From: Bacteroidaceae bacterium
Lineage (GTDB): Bacteria > Bacteroidota > Bacteroidia > Bacteroidales > Bacteroidaceae
Direction of reading: 5' to 3'
NCBI GenBank assembly: GCA_017470425.1
Contig: JAFUYT010000010.1
Span: 1 to 51,432, forward strand
Length of the DNA stretch: 51,432 nt
The notes below the pieces were generated by a model. It worked only from the letters and a program-made list of their open reading frames with translations. It had not been told where the DNA came from and ran no database searches. Shown in pieces: positions 1-9,000 of the stretch. How positions within the stretch are numbered: position 1 is the stretch's first letter; every line of letters starts with the position of its first letter. The position numbers and the translations under genes were made by a program.

Positions 1-22
1 AAAGCATAAGCCCTTAAAAAAT

Positions 23-53
23 TTTGATTTCATATCAAAATGCAGTACTTTTG
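23..53 (+). promoter_or_regulatory. Bacteroidetes-type promoter of the 1142-residue surface protein
   Basis: TTTG at 23-26, 19 bases, then TACTTTTG at 46-53. This is an exact match to the Bacteroidetes primary sigma factor form (TTTG, about 19-21 bases, TAnnTTTG). The start codon at 125 leaves a leader of about 65 bases. Confidence 0.75.
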
Positions 54-124
54 CGCCCGATTTCAATCAGGGCGCTCTACGCTTTCATCATAAAAACTCA
101 AATATCAACCAAATTCTTACTCTT

Positions 125-3100
125 ATGACAAAACAACTACTTTCAAACTTCAGGCTACGGGCCGTCATGCTCGTAGCTCTTATGTGCGCGGCGTTCTCAG
201 GGACGGCGTGGGCGGACACGGTGACCTTGAAGTACTCGGGCTCCACGACTACTAACATGACAGGCGATGGCAACGAAGCTGCCACTGTGGGACTGGATGC
301 AGACGAATGGTCTGTTGTAGCGGCCAAGAACAGTGCGAGCAATAACGTTGGCTTGAATTCGGCAGGTGACATCCGTCTGTATTACAATGCAAGTGGAAGC
401 AATACACTTTCCGTTTCATCTCTCACAGGTGCAACTATTAATTCCATCAAGATCACTTTCACGGGTTCCACTTATAGCAATGCCAGCGTAACAGTCGGTG
501 GTAATGCCGTAACGGGAACCGATGGCGTTTATGAAATCAACGGCACGTCATTTGTCATAGGAAATGGTAACAGCTCAAACGTACAGGTACGTATTTCCCA
601 GATTGTTATCGACTATAGTACTGGCGGTGAGACACCGGCTCAGCTTGAAGAGAGCGACTTCGCACTCACTGGTGCTCCTGTTGCTCTTACCTTCGACCTC
701 TATGACAATGCCGAGGCTCAGGTCATCAACTACACGACCAGCAGCAATGGCGAAGTGACCGTCAGCGCAAGCGAATATGTCAGCACTGTGGTTGGTGATG
801 GCACCATCACCGTTACTCCTTTGAAGAAAACCAACGGTGCAGTTGAGATTACCGTCAATCAGGCTAAGGACGACAGCTACAAGGCAGGTTCTGCCACCTT
901 CACTGTTACTATTGATGACAGCACGCCTAAGACGGGCGGTTGGTACGCTACCGCTCTCGCTGACATTGCAGCCGATGATGTATTTGTCATCGTGGGCAAC
1001 AACGGCAGCGATTATGCCATGACTAATAGCAATGGTACAGGTAGTGCCCCCAGTGCATCTGCAGTCACTGTTGACGGCGATGAGCTGACCAGCGATGTGA
1101 ACGACAATATGAAGTGGAACCTCAGCGGCAATGCCACCGACGGCTATACATTCTATCCTGACGGCACGACAGAGACTTGGCTGTATTGCACCAACAATAA
1201 CAATGGTCTTCGTGTCGGAACTGGAGATGACAAGACTTTTGCAATCAACGATGACTATCTCTATAATAAAGGACAGAGCCGTTACGTAGGTGTCTATAAT
1301 AGCAGTGACTGGCGTAGCTATACGAGCATCAACAACAATATCAAGGACCAGAGCTTTAAATTCTATAAGTATGTCGATGCTTCAGACACTCGCGCAGCTA
1401 CCGAAGTGGCTATTGATGCTACAGGTATCACTAACACCAACGTATTCATTGGCACAGCTGCTGGACAGCTCACCGCTACCGTCAGTGTGAAGGACGGCGA
1501 TGCTATTGAAGGTGCTACCGTTGTCTGGAGCGGAAACAACGACGAAGTCGCTACCATCGACGCCACCACTGGCACTGTCACCCTCGTGGCTGCTGGTGAG
1601 GTGACATTCACAGCAACCTACGCTGGCGACGAAGAGAACTATAAGGGTAATGTTGCTACATACCAGCTCACCGTCGTCGACGAGGATCCCAACGTTCCCG
1701 GCGCCTCCGCAGAGAATCCCTACACTGTGGCTCAGGCCATCGACGCTATTGACAATGGCGGCACAGTGACGGGCGTTTATGTGACTGGTATCGTATCACA
1801 GGTTGACAGCTACAGCAGCAGTTATCATTCCATCACCTACTGGATTTCTGAGGACGGTACTACTGACAATCAGTTCGAGGTTTACAGCGGCAAGGGCATC
1901 GACGGAGCAAACTTCTCCAGCATCGATGACATTCAGGTTGGTGACGTTGTAGTTGTCAAGGGTGACATTAAGTTGTACAACAATTCTGTTTATGAATTCA
2001 GCCAGAATAGTGAGCTCGTCAGCCTCAGCCGCAAGGAAGCTGCTACCATCACCGTCACTGGCGGCACGGAGTTCACCATCGACCGCACGAAGAACGAGGA
2101 AGAGCTGACCATCGTGGCCGAAGCCAACAGCGGTGCCACCGTCACCTTCACAGTAGATACAGAGAATACGACCATCGAGGCCGATAACTATGAGTTTGAG
2201 GACGGCCTGCTGGTCGTGAGCGGCAACAAGGGTGGTGTCATCGTCATCAAGGCCAACGCCGAGGCTGCTGGTGACTACAAGGCTGCTGAGGAAGTGACCA
2301 TCACCGTGACCGTCATCGGCGTGAAGGAGGATGCTATCATCGTTGTTACCGACAGCGAAGTTACCTACGGCTCCACTTTCACCGTTGATGACAGCGTGAT
2401 TAAGGGTGGCGACATCACTGTCAGCAGCAGCAACACTGCCGTAGCTACCGTAGAGGGTCTTGTTATCACCCCCGCAGCCGTCGGAACAACCACCATCACC
2501 GTGGCAACAGCTGAGGACGACACCTACAAGACTGGCTCCGAGACCTTCACCCTCACAGTGACTGCTCCCGAAGGCCAGACAGTGGCTAAGCCCGGCCAGG
2601 TCACGACGACCTTCAACGACAAGAACCTCAACATTGAGGAAGGTGGCATGGCTTGGAAATCTTCTATTGATGCCTTCTCCTTCGATACCTCTAACGACCG
2701 TGGCGTGCAGTTCGGCGCAGCAAAGGGTGAGTTCACGCTGACCGCAGAGAACAGCTCCGCTGTAACCAAGGTGACACTCGTCATGAGCACCAATGGCACA
2801 GGCAACACCGTAGCCGTCAGCGTAGGCGAAGAAGTATTCACCATTGATAGCAAAAAGAGTCTGACACTCACCAGCGGCATGAAGAACGATGCTGTGGTAT
2901 TCGAGGGTACAGGCACGGGCGACATCGTCGTCAGCATCAACGATGCCAACAAAAGTGTATATGTGAAGAGCATCACCGTCGAGGGCGGCGCTGGCACTGT
3001 CACGACCACCCTCAACGCCTCCGGCTACGCCACCTTCTGCTCCGAGTATCCGCTCGACTTCTCCGAGGCTGAGGGTTACACATCCTGGCAGATTACGGAC

Positions 3101-3553
3101 ATCAGCGATGCCAACGTCATCACTTTCGATAAGATTACAGGTGACATCAAGGGCGGCCAGGGCGTCCTGCTGAAGGGTACGGCAGGTGCTACCGTGACAA
3201 TTGTTAGCAAGAACAGCAGCAATGAGCTCAGTAGCAACCTCCTTGAAGGTACGCTGGCTCCCACCTATGTGGCAGCAGGCGAGTATTACGGCCTCAGCGG
3301 CGACAACTTCGTGAAGGCCAACGCCGGTACCGTGAAGGCCGGTAAGGCCATCCTCAATGCCGACTGGATCAACGAAAGCGCAGGTGCCAAGGCCTTCACC
3401 TTCGTGTTCAACGACACAGCCACTGGCGTGCGCACGGTAGAGACCGTGAGCGCCGAGCAAGCCGCCGAGATCTTCAACCTCGCCGGTCAGCGTATCAATA
3501 AGATGCAGCGCGGCGTGAATATCGTGAACGGCCGTAAAGTCCTTGTGAAGTAA
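125..3553 (+). CDS. Large secreted surface protein with repeated Ig-like domains and a short C-terminal sorting-type tail
   Basis: This 1142-residue protein begins with a signal peptide (about residues 1-31, hydrophobic core then GTAWA). An N-terminal beta-sandwich-like region (about 32-170) is followed by several bacterial Ig-like repeats rich in Thr, Val and Asp. Typical repeat text is 'ATIDATTGTVTLVAAGEVT' and 'TITVATAEDDTYKTGSETF'. Residues 530-632 resemble an OB-fold module of the DUF6359/DUF5689 type, with 'GTVTGVYVTGIVSQ' and 'VGDVVVVKGDI'. The tail, 'FNLAGQRINKMQRG' then 'VNGRKVLVK', is the compact C-terminal form common on Prevotella surface proteins and probably directs secretion or anchoring. 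No catalytic motif is visible, so an adhesin or glycan-binding role is inferred only. It has its own promoter at 23-53, and two tiny ORFs follow it. Confidence 0.85.
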   Translation: MTKQLLSNFRLRAVMLVALMCAAFSGTAWADTVTLKYSGSTTTNMTGDGNEAATVGLDADEWSVVAAKNSASNNVGLNSAGDIRLYYNASGSNTLSVSSLTGATINSIKITFTGSTYSNASVTVGGNAVTGTDGVYEINGTSFVIGNGNSSNVQVRISQIVIDYSTGGETPAQLEESDFALTGAPVALTFDLYDNAEAQVINYTTSSNGEVTVSASEYVSTVVGDGTITVTPLKKTNGAVEITVNQAKDDSYKAGSATFTVTIDDSTPKTGGWYATALADIAADDVFVIVGNNGSDYAMTNSNGTGSAPSASAVTVDGDELTSDVNDNMKWNLSGNATDGYTFYPDGTTETWLYCTNNNNGLRVGTGDDKTFAINDDYLYNKGQSRYVGVYNSSDWRSYTSINNNIKDQSFKFYKYVDASDTRAATEVAIDATGITNTNVFIGTAAGQLTATVSVKDGDAIEGATVVWSGNNDEVATIDATTGTVTLVAAGEVTFTATYAGDEENYKGNVATYQLTVVDEDPNVPGASAENPYTVAQAIDAIDNGGTVTGVYVTGIVSQVDSYSSSYHSITYWISEDGTTDNQFEVYSGKGIDGANFSSIDDIQVGDVVVVKGDIKLYNNSVYEFSQNSELVSLSRKEAATITVTGGTEFTIDRTKNEEELTIVAEANSGATVTFTVDTENTTIEADNYEFEDGLLVVSGNKGGVIVIKANAEAAGDYKAAEEVTITVTVIGVKEDAIIVVTDSEVTYGSTFTVDDSVIKGGDITVSSSNTAVATVEGLVITPAAVGTTTITVATAEDDTYKTGSETFTLTVTAPEGQTVAKPGQVTTTFNDKNLNIEEGGMAWKSSIDAFSFDTSNDRGVQFGAAKGEFTLTAENSSAVTKVTLVMSTNGTGNTVAVSVGEEVFTIDSKKSLTLTSGMKNDAVVFEGTGTGDIVVSINDANKSVYVKSITVEGGAGTVTTTLNASGYATFCSEYPLDFSEAEGYTSWQITDISDANVITFDKITGDIKGGQGVLLKGTAGATVTIVSKNSSNELSSNLLEGTLAPTYVAAGEYYGLSGDNFVKANAGTVKAGKAILNADWINESAGAKAFTFVFNDTATGVRTVETVSAEQAAEIFNLAGQRINKMQRGVNIVNGRKVLVK

Positions 3554-3580
3554 TAAAGAATTCGTGAAAAATTTATGAGA

Positions 3581-3654
3581 TAATTTATGGTTAATTCATG
3601 TAAGAAAGAGACAATAAATACCTGTGTATTTTTACATGAATTAACCATGAATTA
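3581..3654. repeat. Long AT-rich inverted repeat after the surface-protein gene
   Basis: Arms at 3581-3603 and 3632-3654 are complementary at 22 of 23 positions and enclose 28 bases. The arms contain GGTTAATTCATGTAA and its complement. The sequence can form a strong stem in the transcript, but no T-run follows directly. It may protect or terminate the upstream mRNA, or be a small palindromic insertion. Further partial copies of the AATT(C)ATG motif surround it (3566-3680). Confidence 0.7.
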
Positions 3655-3697
3655 GATCACGAATTAATCATAAATTATTTAAATGTATTCGACAACA

Positions 3698-3859
3698 ATG
3701 AAAAAGATATATATACAACCGCAGACGGCGGTCGTCAAAACAACGCCTGCCACTATCATCGCCAGCAGTGACCCCGTGGTCGGCGTCAACACGAGTGGAA
3801 GCATAAATGCAGCCGAGCTCGACACGAAGTACGACGACTGGAACATCTGGAACGAATAA
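3698..3859 (+). CDS. Small hypothetical protein, 53 residues
   Basis: ATG at 3698 opens 'MKKIYIQPQTAVVKTTPATI' and the ORF ends in 'DDWNIWNE' before TAA at 3857. Short proteins beginning MKKIYxQP that contain a Ser/Gly/Asp-rich middle and end with acidic or Trp residues are often seen next to Prevotella surface-protein genes (remembered pattern, not searched). It has no clear signal peptide or transmembrane helix. It lies about 145 bases behind the 1142-residue gene and 11 bases ahead of another micro-ORF, so the two may be one small unit. Function unknown. Confidence 0.55.
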   Translation: MKKIYIQPQTAVVKTTPATIIASSDPVVGVNTSGSINAAELDTKYDDWNIWNE

Positions 3860-3870
3860 AGCTCTGCGCT

Positions 3871-3984
3871 ATGAGTAAGCACAACAATGATGACCCGGTC
3901 TTGACTCCTGAAGAGGAGGAAGAGATCCTTCGCACGATGTTCTCAGACCCCGAGGACGAGGAGTCCTATCGTAGTGGTCTCTAA
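3871..3984 (+). CDS. Very small acidic ORF, 37 residues
   Basis: ATG at 3871 gives a highly acidic peptide with the block 'LTPEEEEEILRTMFSDPEDE' and TAA at 3982. It begins 11 bases after the stop of the 53-residue ORF. The EEEEEIL stretch could be helical. No family was recognised. Its length makes chance coding possible, but the tight spacing after another small ORF supports a real gene. Confidence 0.4.
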   Translation: MSKHNNDDPVLTPEEEEEILRTMFSDPEDEESYRSGL

Positions 3985-4010
3985 GGCTAAACCTTCTTAT
4001 ACACAAGTTC

Positions 4011-4046
4011 GCGCCCCGCAGCTCCGAAAGAGAGCCTGCGGGGCGC
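4011..4046. repeat. GC-rich 36-base hairpin, copy 1
   Basis: GCGCCCCGCAGCTC at 4011-4024 can pair with GAGCCTGCGGGGCGC at 4032-4046, apart from one bulge. A near-identical unit recurs at 4198-4233 in the same orientation, and the match extends into the flanking TTCG. Both lie in the gap between the micro-ORFs and the convergent lipoprotein gene. No T-run follows, so it is a repeat or mRNA-end structure rather than a clear terminator. Confidence 0.65.
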
Positions 4047-4122
4047 GGTGGGTTGAGGGGGATTTTCGCCGCATCACTCGCACTCTTGCCGCGTTGTTCA
4101 AGAAAGCGTATGAACGCTAAAA

Positions 4123-4145
4123 CCATCCCCGAAGGGATGGCTTTT
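4123..4145. terminator. Probable bidirectional terminator
   Basis: CCATCCC (4123-4129), loop CGAA, GGGATGG (4134-4140). The stem is flanked by CTAAAA upstream and CTTTTAAAA downstream, so a short T-run exists on both strands. It lies between the plus-strand micro-ORFs and the minus-strand lipoprotein gene, where a shared terminator is expected. Confidence 0.5.
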
Positions 4146-4197
4146 AAAATGGAGTAGGGCGGTGATGTCTTGCTCCTGCACGCTCCTTAACACGTTC

Positions 4198-4233
4198 GCG
4201 CCCCGCAGCTCAGGAAGAGAGCGTGCGGGGCGC
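4198..4233. repeat. GC-rich 36-base hairpin, copy 2
   Basis: Second copy of the unit at 4011-4046, with the same GCGCCCCGCAGCTC left arm and TGCGGGGCGC right arm and a few changes in the loop. It lies 30 bases beyond the stop of the minus-strand lipoprotein gene. Confidence 0.65.
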
Positions 4234-4263
4234 GGGGGTTAAACTTGTAGGGATTTCAGCTTC

Positions 4264-4695
4264 TTATGCCTTGGCTGCACCGCCGGAGTGCTGAGACTCG
4301 AGGGTGGTGTTCAGGGTAACGGTGACGGGTTTGGTGGTGTCACCAGGAACATCCACTGTGAAGGTTGTGCTGCCGCCGGGCTGAGGAGTGGTGAAGGTAG
4401 CGGCCTCACCCTGTTTGGGCTGGCCACCGTCGTTGGGAGTAGCTACAACGTAGATCTCGTTGGTGGTGCCTGCAGGGAGGTCGTTGATGGCATCTTGCAC
4501 AGCTCCGAGGCTGGTGTAGGTCTGGCCGTTGAGGACATAGGTGTAGGTGTAGCCTGCATCCTGGGCAGCAGCGATGACGCTTGCGATGTTGGTGTTGACA
4601 CGTGTTGCCAATTCATCGTCATCCTTGCAGGAGGTCATGAGAACGCATACGCCGGCAACGGCAAGTACGCAGAGAGAAAGAAGAAACTTTTTCAT
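4264..4695 (-). CDS. Small lipoprotein with an acidic surface-export signal
   Basis: The start at 4695 gives 143 residues, beginning 'MKKFLLSLCVLAVAGVCVLM' and then TSCKDDDE. A longer frame to 4839 would run into the upstream gene and bury the signal peptide, so it is rejected. The modified cysteine is Cys23 and is followed by KDDDE. Lys or Ser plus acidic residues straight after the cysteine is the known Bacteroidetes lipoprotein export signal, so surface exposure is inferred. The mature part is Thr/Gly-rich with no recognised domain and ends in 'HSGGAAKA'. It starts 46 bases after the YjbH-like gene with no promoter visible between, which suggests co-transcription. Confidence 0.7.
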   Translation of the reverse strand: MKKFLLSLCVLAVAGVCVLMTSCKDDDELATRVNTNIASVIAAAQDAGYTYTYVLNGQTYTSLGAVQDAINDLPAGTTNEIYVVATPNDGGQPKQGEAATFTTPQPGGSTTFTVDVPGDTTKPVTVTLNTTLESQHSGGAAKA

Positions 4696-4741
4696 TGTGT
4701 GTAAAGTTTTTAATAATGATTGATTGTTACTTTGTTTGATT

Positions 4742-5968
4742 CTACTTAAAGGTGCCGTTGAGCATCTTGCGGATGTACTCTTCGACATAGGCTGGTTCCC
4801 AATGGTGTGCGGCACGGTTCTGGTCGGGTTGTGTGACATACTCTTGTCCCATCTTCTCTTCCCAGTAGCGGAAGAAGGATTGCATGCTGTACTCTGCTGC
4901 GAAGTATTCCGGCAGTCGGAGCCGCAGGAATGTGCTGCGCTTCTGTCGCTTGCCTCCCATGGGGATGGCGAAATGGAATCCGGCGTTGTGCTCTCCTGCG
5001 GTGAGGATGCCGTAGAGGCCGATGGCGTATTCTCCGAAATGGCGTGTCACGTCGAGTCGTCCGCCGTAGTCGCCGTAGAGGAAGCGCCCGCCCTGGAGCT
5101 GGATCTGGAGCCGTGTGTGGGGCTCGTAGTAGGAGGCGCGTGCCATGAAGTTGACCTGTTGCGATTCCCGGATGAAGCCGAAGCCTTTCTGGCGGGTGTA
5201 GTTGACACCGTAGGTGTAGCCTGCATCGACGCTGAGGTCGAGTCCGGGGAGGGCGTGGAAGGTCACTTGTGCCTGCAGTCCTGCGCGCTCTGCGTGGAAG
5301 AAACCGGCGGTGGCCGATGCCTGCCAGCGGGCTGTGGAGAGAAACTCCTGTCGCAGGTTGAGGTTGCCGATCTGAATGTAGCGCGTGGATTCGTCCTCGT
5401 CCAGATTATGGAGAATCGGGAAGATGGGCTGGATGGTGATCCGTGCGCCTTTCCAGAGTGTGGCGGCGAAGGCGGGAGCGATGCGCACGCAGTAGTCAAA
5501 GAGATGGTCGAGCTTGTTGTTGACGAGGCTGACCATGGGGAAGACTGTGATGTCGATTTTTCCCGTCGAGGGAGCCGTGGGCGTCGCACCTTGTAGCTCC
5601 CGGAGTGCCTGTTCCATTTTGCGGTCCACGCTGACGTCCCATGTGCCTTCACGCTTGGAGGCGTGGACGATGAGCTGTGGGCTCTTATAGTCTGTGAGCA
5701 CCATTTCGACGGCTTGTATGTCGTTGTGGTACTCGCCGATTCGCTGTAGGGCTACGGCAGCTCCCCGGAATGTTCCGCGGTGTGCCCTGTCCTCGATAGC
5801 GAGGTAGAGGGTGTCGCGTGCCGTGGTGGCCCTGATGTCTTCGAATCCCTCTGTGCACAGCGTCTCCGTGACGGAAACGTGCTGTTGTCCAAAGATTCCC
5901 GCAGCAGGGAACAGCCCAATGCAACATAGGATTATCTTCCTTATTATAAGTTGCTTACGAGCTTTCAT
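4742..5968 (-). CDS. Probable YjbH-like outer-membrane protein
   Basis: This 408-residue protein has a signal peptide (about 1-27, ending AAGIFGQ). From about residue 140 on, alternating hydrophobic strands suggest a beta-barrel, for example 'ITIQPIFPILHN' and 'TRLQIQLQGGRFLYGDYGGR'. The late segment 'GRFLYGDYGGRLDVTRHFGE' with 'GFHFAIPMGG' resembles the YjbH exopolysaccharide-export family, which is outer-membrane and capsule-linked. This identification is from memory and only moderately sure. The first 130 residues hold a small alpha/beta region. A promoter (6006-6013) and the terminator of the preceding gene lie upstream, so this gene begins a two-gene unit with the small lipoprotein. Confidence 0.6.
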   Translation of the reverse strand: MKARKQLIIRKIILCCIGLFPAAGIFGQQHVSVTETLCTEGFEDIRATTARDTLYLAIEDRAHRGTFRGAAVALQRIGEYHNDIQAVEMVLTDYKSPQLIVHASKREGTWDVSVDRKMEQALRELQGATPTAPSTGKIDITVFPMVSLVNNKLDHLFDYCVRIAPAFAATLWKGARITIQPIFPILHNLDEDESTRYIQIGNLNLRQEFLSTARWQASATAGFFHAERAGLQAQVTFHALPGLDLSVDAGYTYGVNYTRQKGFGFIRESQQVNFMARASYYEPHTRLQIQLQGGRFLYGDYGGRLDVTRHFGEYAIGLYGILTAGEHNAGFHFAIPMGGKRQKRSTFLRLRLPEYFAAEYSMQSFFRYWEEKMGQEYVTQPDQNRAAHHWEPAYVEEYIRKMLNGTFK

Positions 5969-6005
5969 CTTCTCTTACAGCGGTTCTTGACATCGTTAAT
6001 CGGCG

Positions 6006-6013
6006 CAAAGATA
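6006..6013 (-). promoter_or_regulatory. Promoter -7 element of the YjbH-like gene
   Basis: Reads TATCTTTG on the minus strand, an exact TAnnTTTG match 38 bases from the start codon. No good TTTG box is seen at the -33 distance. Confidence 0.55.
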
Positions 6014-6026
6014 CTTTATTTCCATG

Positions 6027-6066
6027 AAAAAAGGCGTGTGTTAATATTATTTAACACACACCTTTT
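6027..6066 (-). terminator. Terminator of the CotH-family gene
   Basis: On the minus strand GGTGTGTGTTAA, a six-base loop, TTAACACACGCC and then TTTTTT. The T-run and position 24 bases after the stop of the 2112-residue gene make this a strong intrinsic terminator. The other strand also has a T-run, so it may work both ways. Confidence 0.8.
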
Positions 6067-6089
6067 TCGAAATAATGATGAATCGGCTG

Positions 6090-9000
6090 TTATTGCAGGT
6101 GGAACTTCAGCGTCGTCTGGTCGTCGTCGGTCTTGGCGGTTGCTACGTAGATGCCGTGGGGCAGTGCGGCGAGGCTGAGGGCTGCGCCGGCGTTAGCACG
6201 GGCGGTCATGACGAGCTGTCCGGCCGCATTGTAGATATCCACGCGGGCGTAGGGTGCGCCGGTGAGGGTGAGCGTCCGGTTCTTGTAGAGGAGTGCGAGG
6301 TCGCTGTCGTCGCTGATGTCATCGATGGCCACCACCGGCGTGGGCGTGATCTTCGGCTCCTCGTAGGCGAGGGCGGTGGTGGTGAGGACGTTGGTCTGTC
6401 CGATGGTGGGACGTTCCATGATGTAGAGGTCGGAGCCGCCGTCGGGGAAGAGGCCTACGCTCTGATAGCCGTTGTGGGCGCAGTAGGTGAGGGTGTCGGC
6501 CCATGACTTATCCTCGGCCGTCAGGAGCACGCTGCAGCTGTCGGTGTTGGAGAGCTTGAAGCTGGCGTGGAGCTGGCTGACGCCCTCGAGCTTGTCGCAC
6601 CAGATGACGAGGTGCCCGTGGGCGGGGATGACGGTGGAGGCGGTGCCGTCGTCGATGATCTGGAACTTATCGGGCTTGGCGAGGTTGTCGGAGAGGTACA
6701 TGCCGTTGACGTTGTAGGGCTGGTCGGTGGTGTTGTAGAGCTCGATCCAGTCGTTCTTCTTGAAGAGGTCGTTGACGTAGATCTCGTTGCCGGCGCTGAC
6801 CTCGTTGATCTTGACGGGATGTGCGTCCCAGGCATCGTCGGCATTGTCATTGAGGCGCTCATAGACGGCGCGGTAGGTGACGGCCGACGTGGTGACGGGC
6901 AGCTGGAAGGTCTCCTCGGTGGAGGCGTAGTTGCCATCGGAGTCGCGGGTGTAGAGGAGGGCGGCATCCCAATAGACATCGGTCGAGTTGGCGCTGTTGT
7001 TGTGGAGCTCCACGGCGATGATGTTGTTGCCTCTCTTGAAGAGGGAGGCGTCGAGGGTCATCTGTCCGGATTCGGGGTTGGCATTGGCGTAGGTGTCGGC
7101 GAAGCTGCTGAAGGTCGGGTTGGGGGTGTTGTTCATGAGGAATCGCCCGGCCTCGGTGCCGTTGACATAGACGACGAAGCCGTCATCGGCTATCCAGTCG
7201 AGGGTGAATGTCTCGGAGCTCTTGGGGGCAGCGCTGAGGTTCACCTGCTTGCGGAAGTAGTAGGTGGGGTACTTGTTGCTGGAGCTGCCGCCGTAGCTGA
7301 GCGTGGTGTTGTAGGCCGCAGCCTTGCTGGCATTGCCGGTGTCGTAGCCGAGGGGTGCGTTGCCGTTGTCCCAGGAGGCGTTGTAGGCGGCGTCCTTCCA
7401 GTTCTCGCCGTCGAGGGAGCCTTGGTCGTAGTAGTTCCAGGCGGAGCCTTTGGCGAAGAGGGTGGTGGCGCTGGTGCTCTGGTTGGTCTGCCATCCCACG
7501 AACTGATAGCCCGCGGGCGCGGAGGCTTTCAGGGTGATGGGGGCGAAGAGGCGTCCGGCGAACTTGTTCGTGGGCACCTGGAGGTCATTGACGAGGAGGC
7601 GTGCCTCGTCGATGTTCGCGGAGAGGGTCACCTGCATGGGGGTGTCCAAGCCAAGATAGGAGCGCATATTGCTGACGGAATTGCTCTGGCGCGAGCTGCC
7701 GAAGTTGCTGATGACGCTGTTGGCGGAGCTGGGAGAGATTCCTTCGAGGCGCATGGCGGGGGTCACGTAGCTGATCATCCCGTTGATGACGGCGGCAGAG
7801 CGCGAGGGCTCGAAGACGCTGCCTGCGACGAGGCAGAACTGGTCGATGAACTGCTTCCGGAACTCTGCATTGTTGAGCATATTGCGGAAGATGGTGACAA
7901 ATTCAATTTCCGCGTAGATCCTGTTGCCGTATTTCTCCAGCACTTGCTGGCCATAGAGCTGGTCGAAGTTCCACCAGTTGGTGCTATCGAACCAAGAGAA
8001 GGAATTGTTGGTGGCAAAGGCGCCGTCGGTGTCGAAGAGGACGAAGCGGAAGCGGCCGTTGGACGTCTCGGCATTGACGCGGTCACGGAAGGCCTTGATG
8101 TTGTTCTTGGGCCAGTCGGTGCCGGCGATGTAGAGCTCGATGGCCATGTAGTTGATGTACTCCTCGATATCCACGAGTTCCTTGATGCGCTCATAGGAGA
8201 GAGCATCGGAGGCGTTCTGCGCGAGGGAGTACCACTCGTCCCATGCTTCGCGGGTGCCGGCCTGCTGCACGTAGCCGCTGTCGGGCGACATCTTCCACTG
8301 ATCCTGGTCGTCGGTGTCGATGCCGTAGTTGGCGTAGCCGTAGTTCTTGTTGTTGGGTTCGCGGAGGTTCTCCACGCCGATGTACTGTCCGTTGTGGAAG
8401 ACGTGTACGGGCTGGTAGCTCTGTGTCTCGGCGTAGAGGCCGGAGGTGGTGACGACCTGCTGGATGGCGGCATCCTTGATGCGCCCGCCGTTGTAGTCGT
8501 TGCCACCGTTGCGGACCTTGAGAGCCTTGTGGCGCAGGTAGGGTTTGTTGCTGAAGAACTGGTAATCCATGCGGTTCTGGCCCTCGTAGATCTTGTTGGC
8601 CTTGATGTTGAAGGAGTGGGGCGCCCATGCGCGGCTCCAGCCGCCGGAGGCTTCGATGCCTACTTCCTGGCTGATGACCGCCTGGCCTTCCTTAGTGAAG
8701 AACTCGATGTTGGCGGGGCGATCCCATTCCATGTTCCAGTTGCAGGCCGAGGACTGTCCGTTGCCGGGACGTCCGTTGCCGTTGCCGCGGACGAAGATGC
8801 CGAGGTCGTCGCCATAGATGTTGGCGTTGTCGGAGACGAGGGAGAGGACGGGCAGCGAGTAGTCGCGATCCTTATATATATAGGAACGCGTGACGACGGC
8901 GCTGGAGAGGTAGCCATCCTGGAAGTAGCGGAGGCGCAGGATGGTGGTCTGGTCGAAGGAGAAGAGGCCGTCGGTGCTGGTCTGGCCGTTCTCGAGGGTC

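Noticed and set aside
1796-3460. Minus-strand frame of 554 codons across the first gene
   Set aside because: It is a mirror of the Ig-like repeats on the other strand. No recognisable domain and no promoter at its start.
4696-4839. Longer start for the CKDDDE lipoprotein
   Set aside because: It overlaps the coding region of the YjbH-like gene and puts 48 non-hydrophobic residues before the signal peptide.
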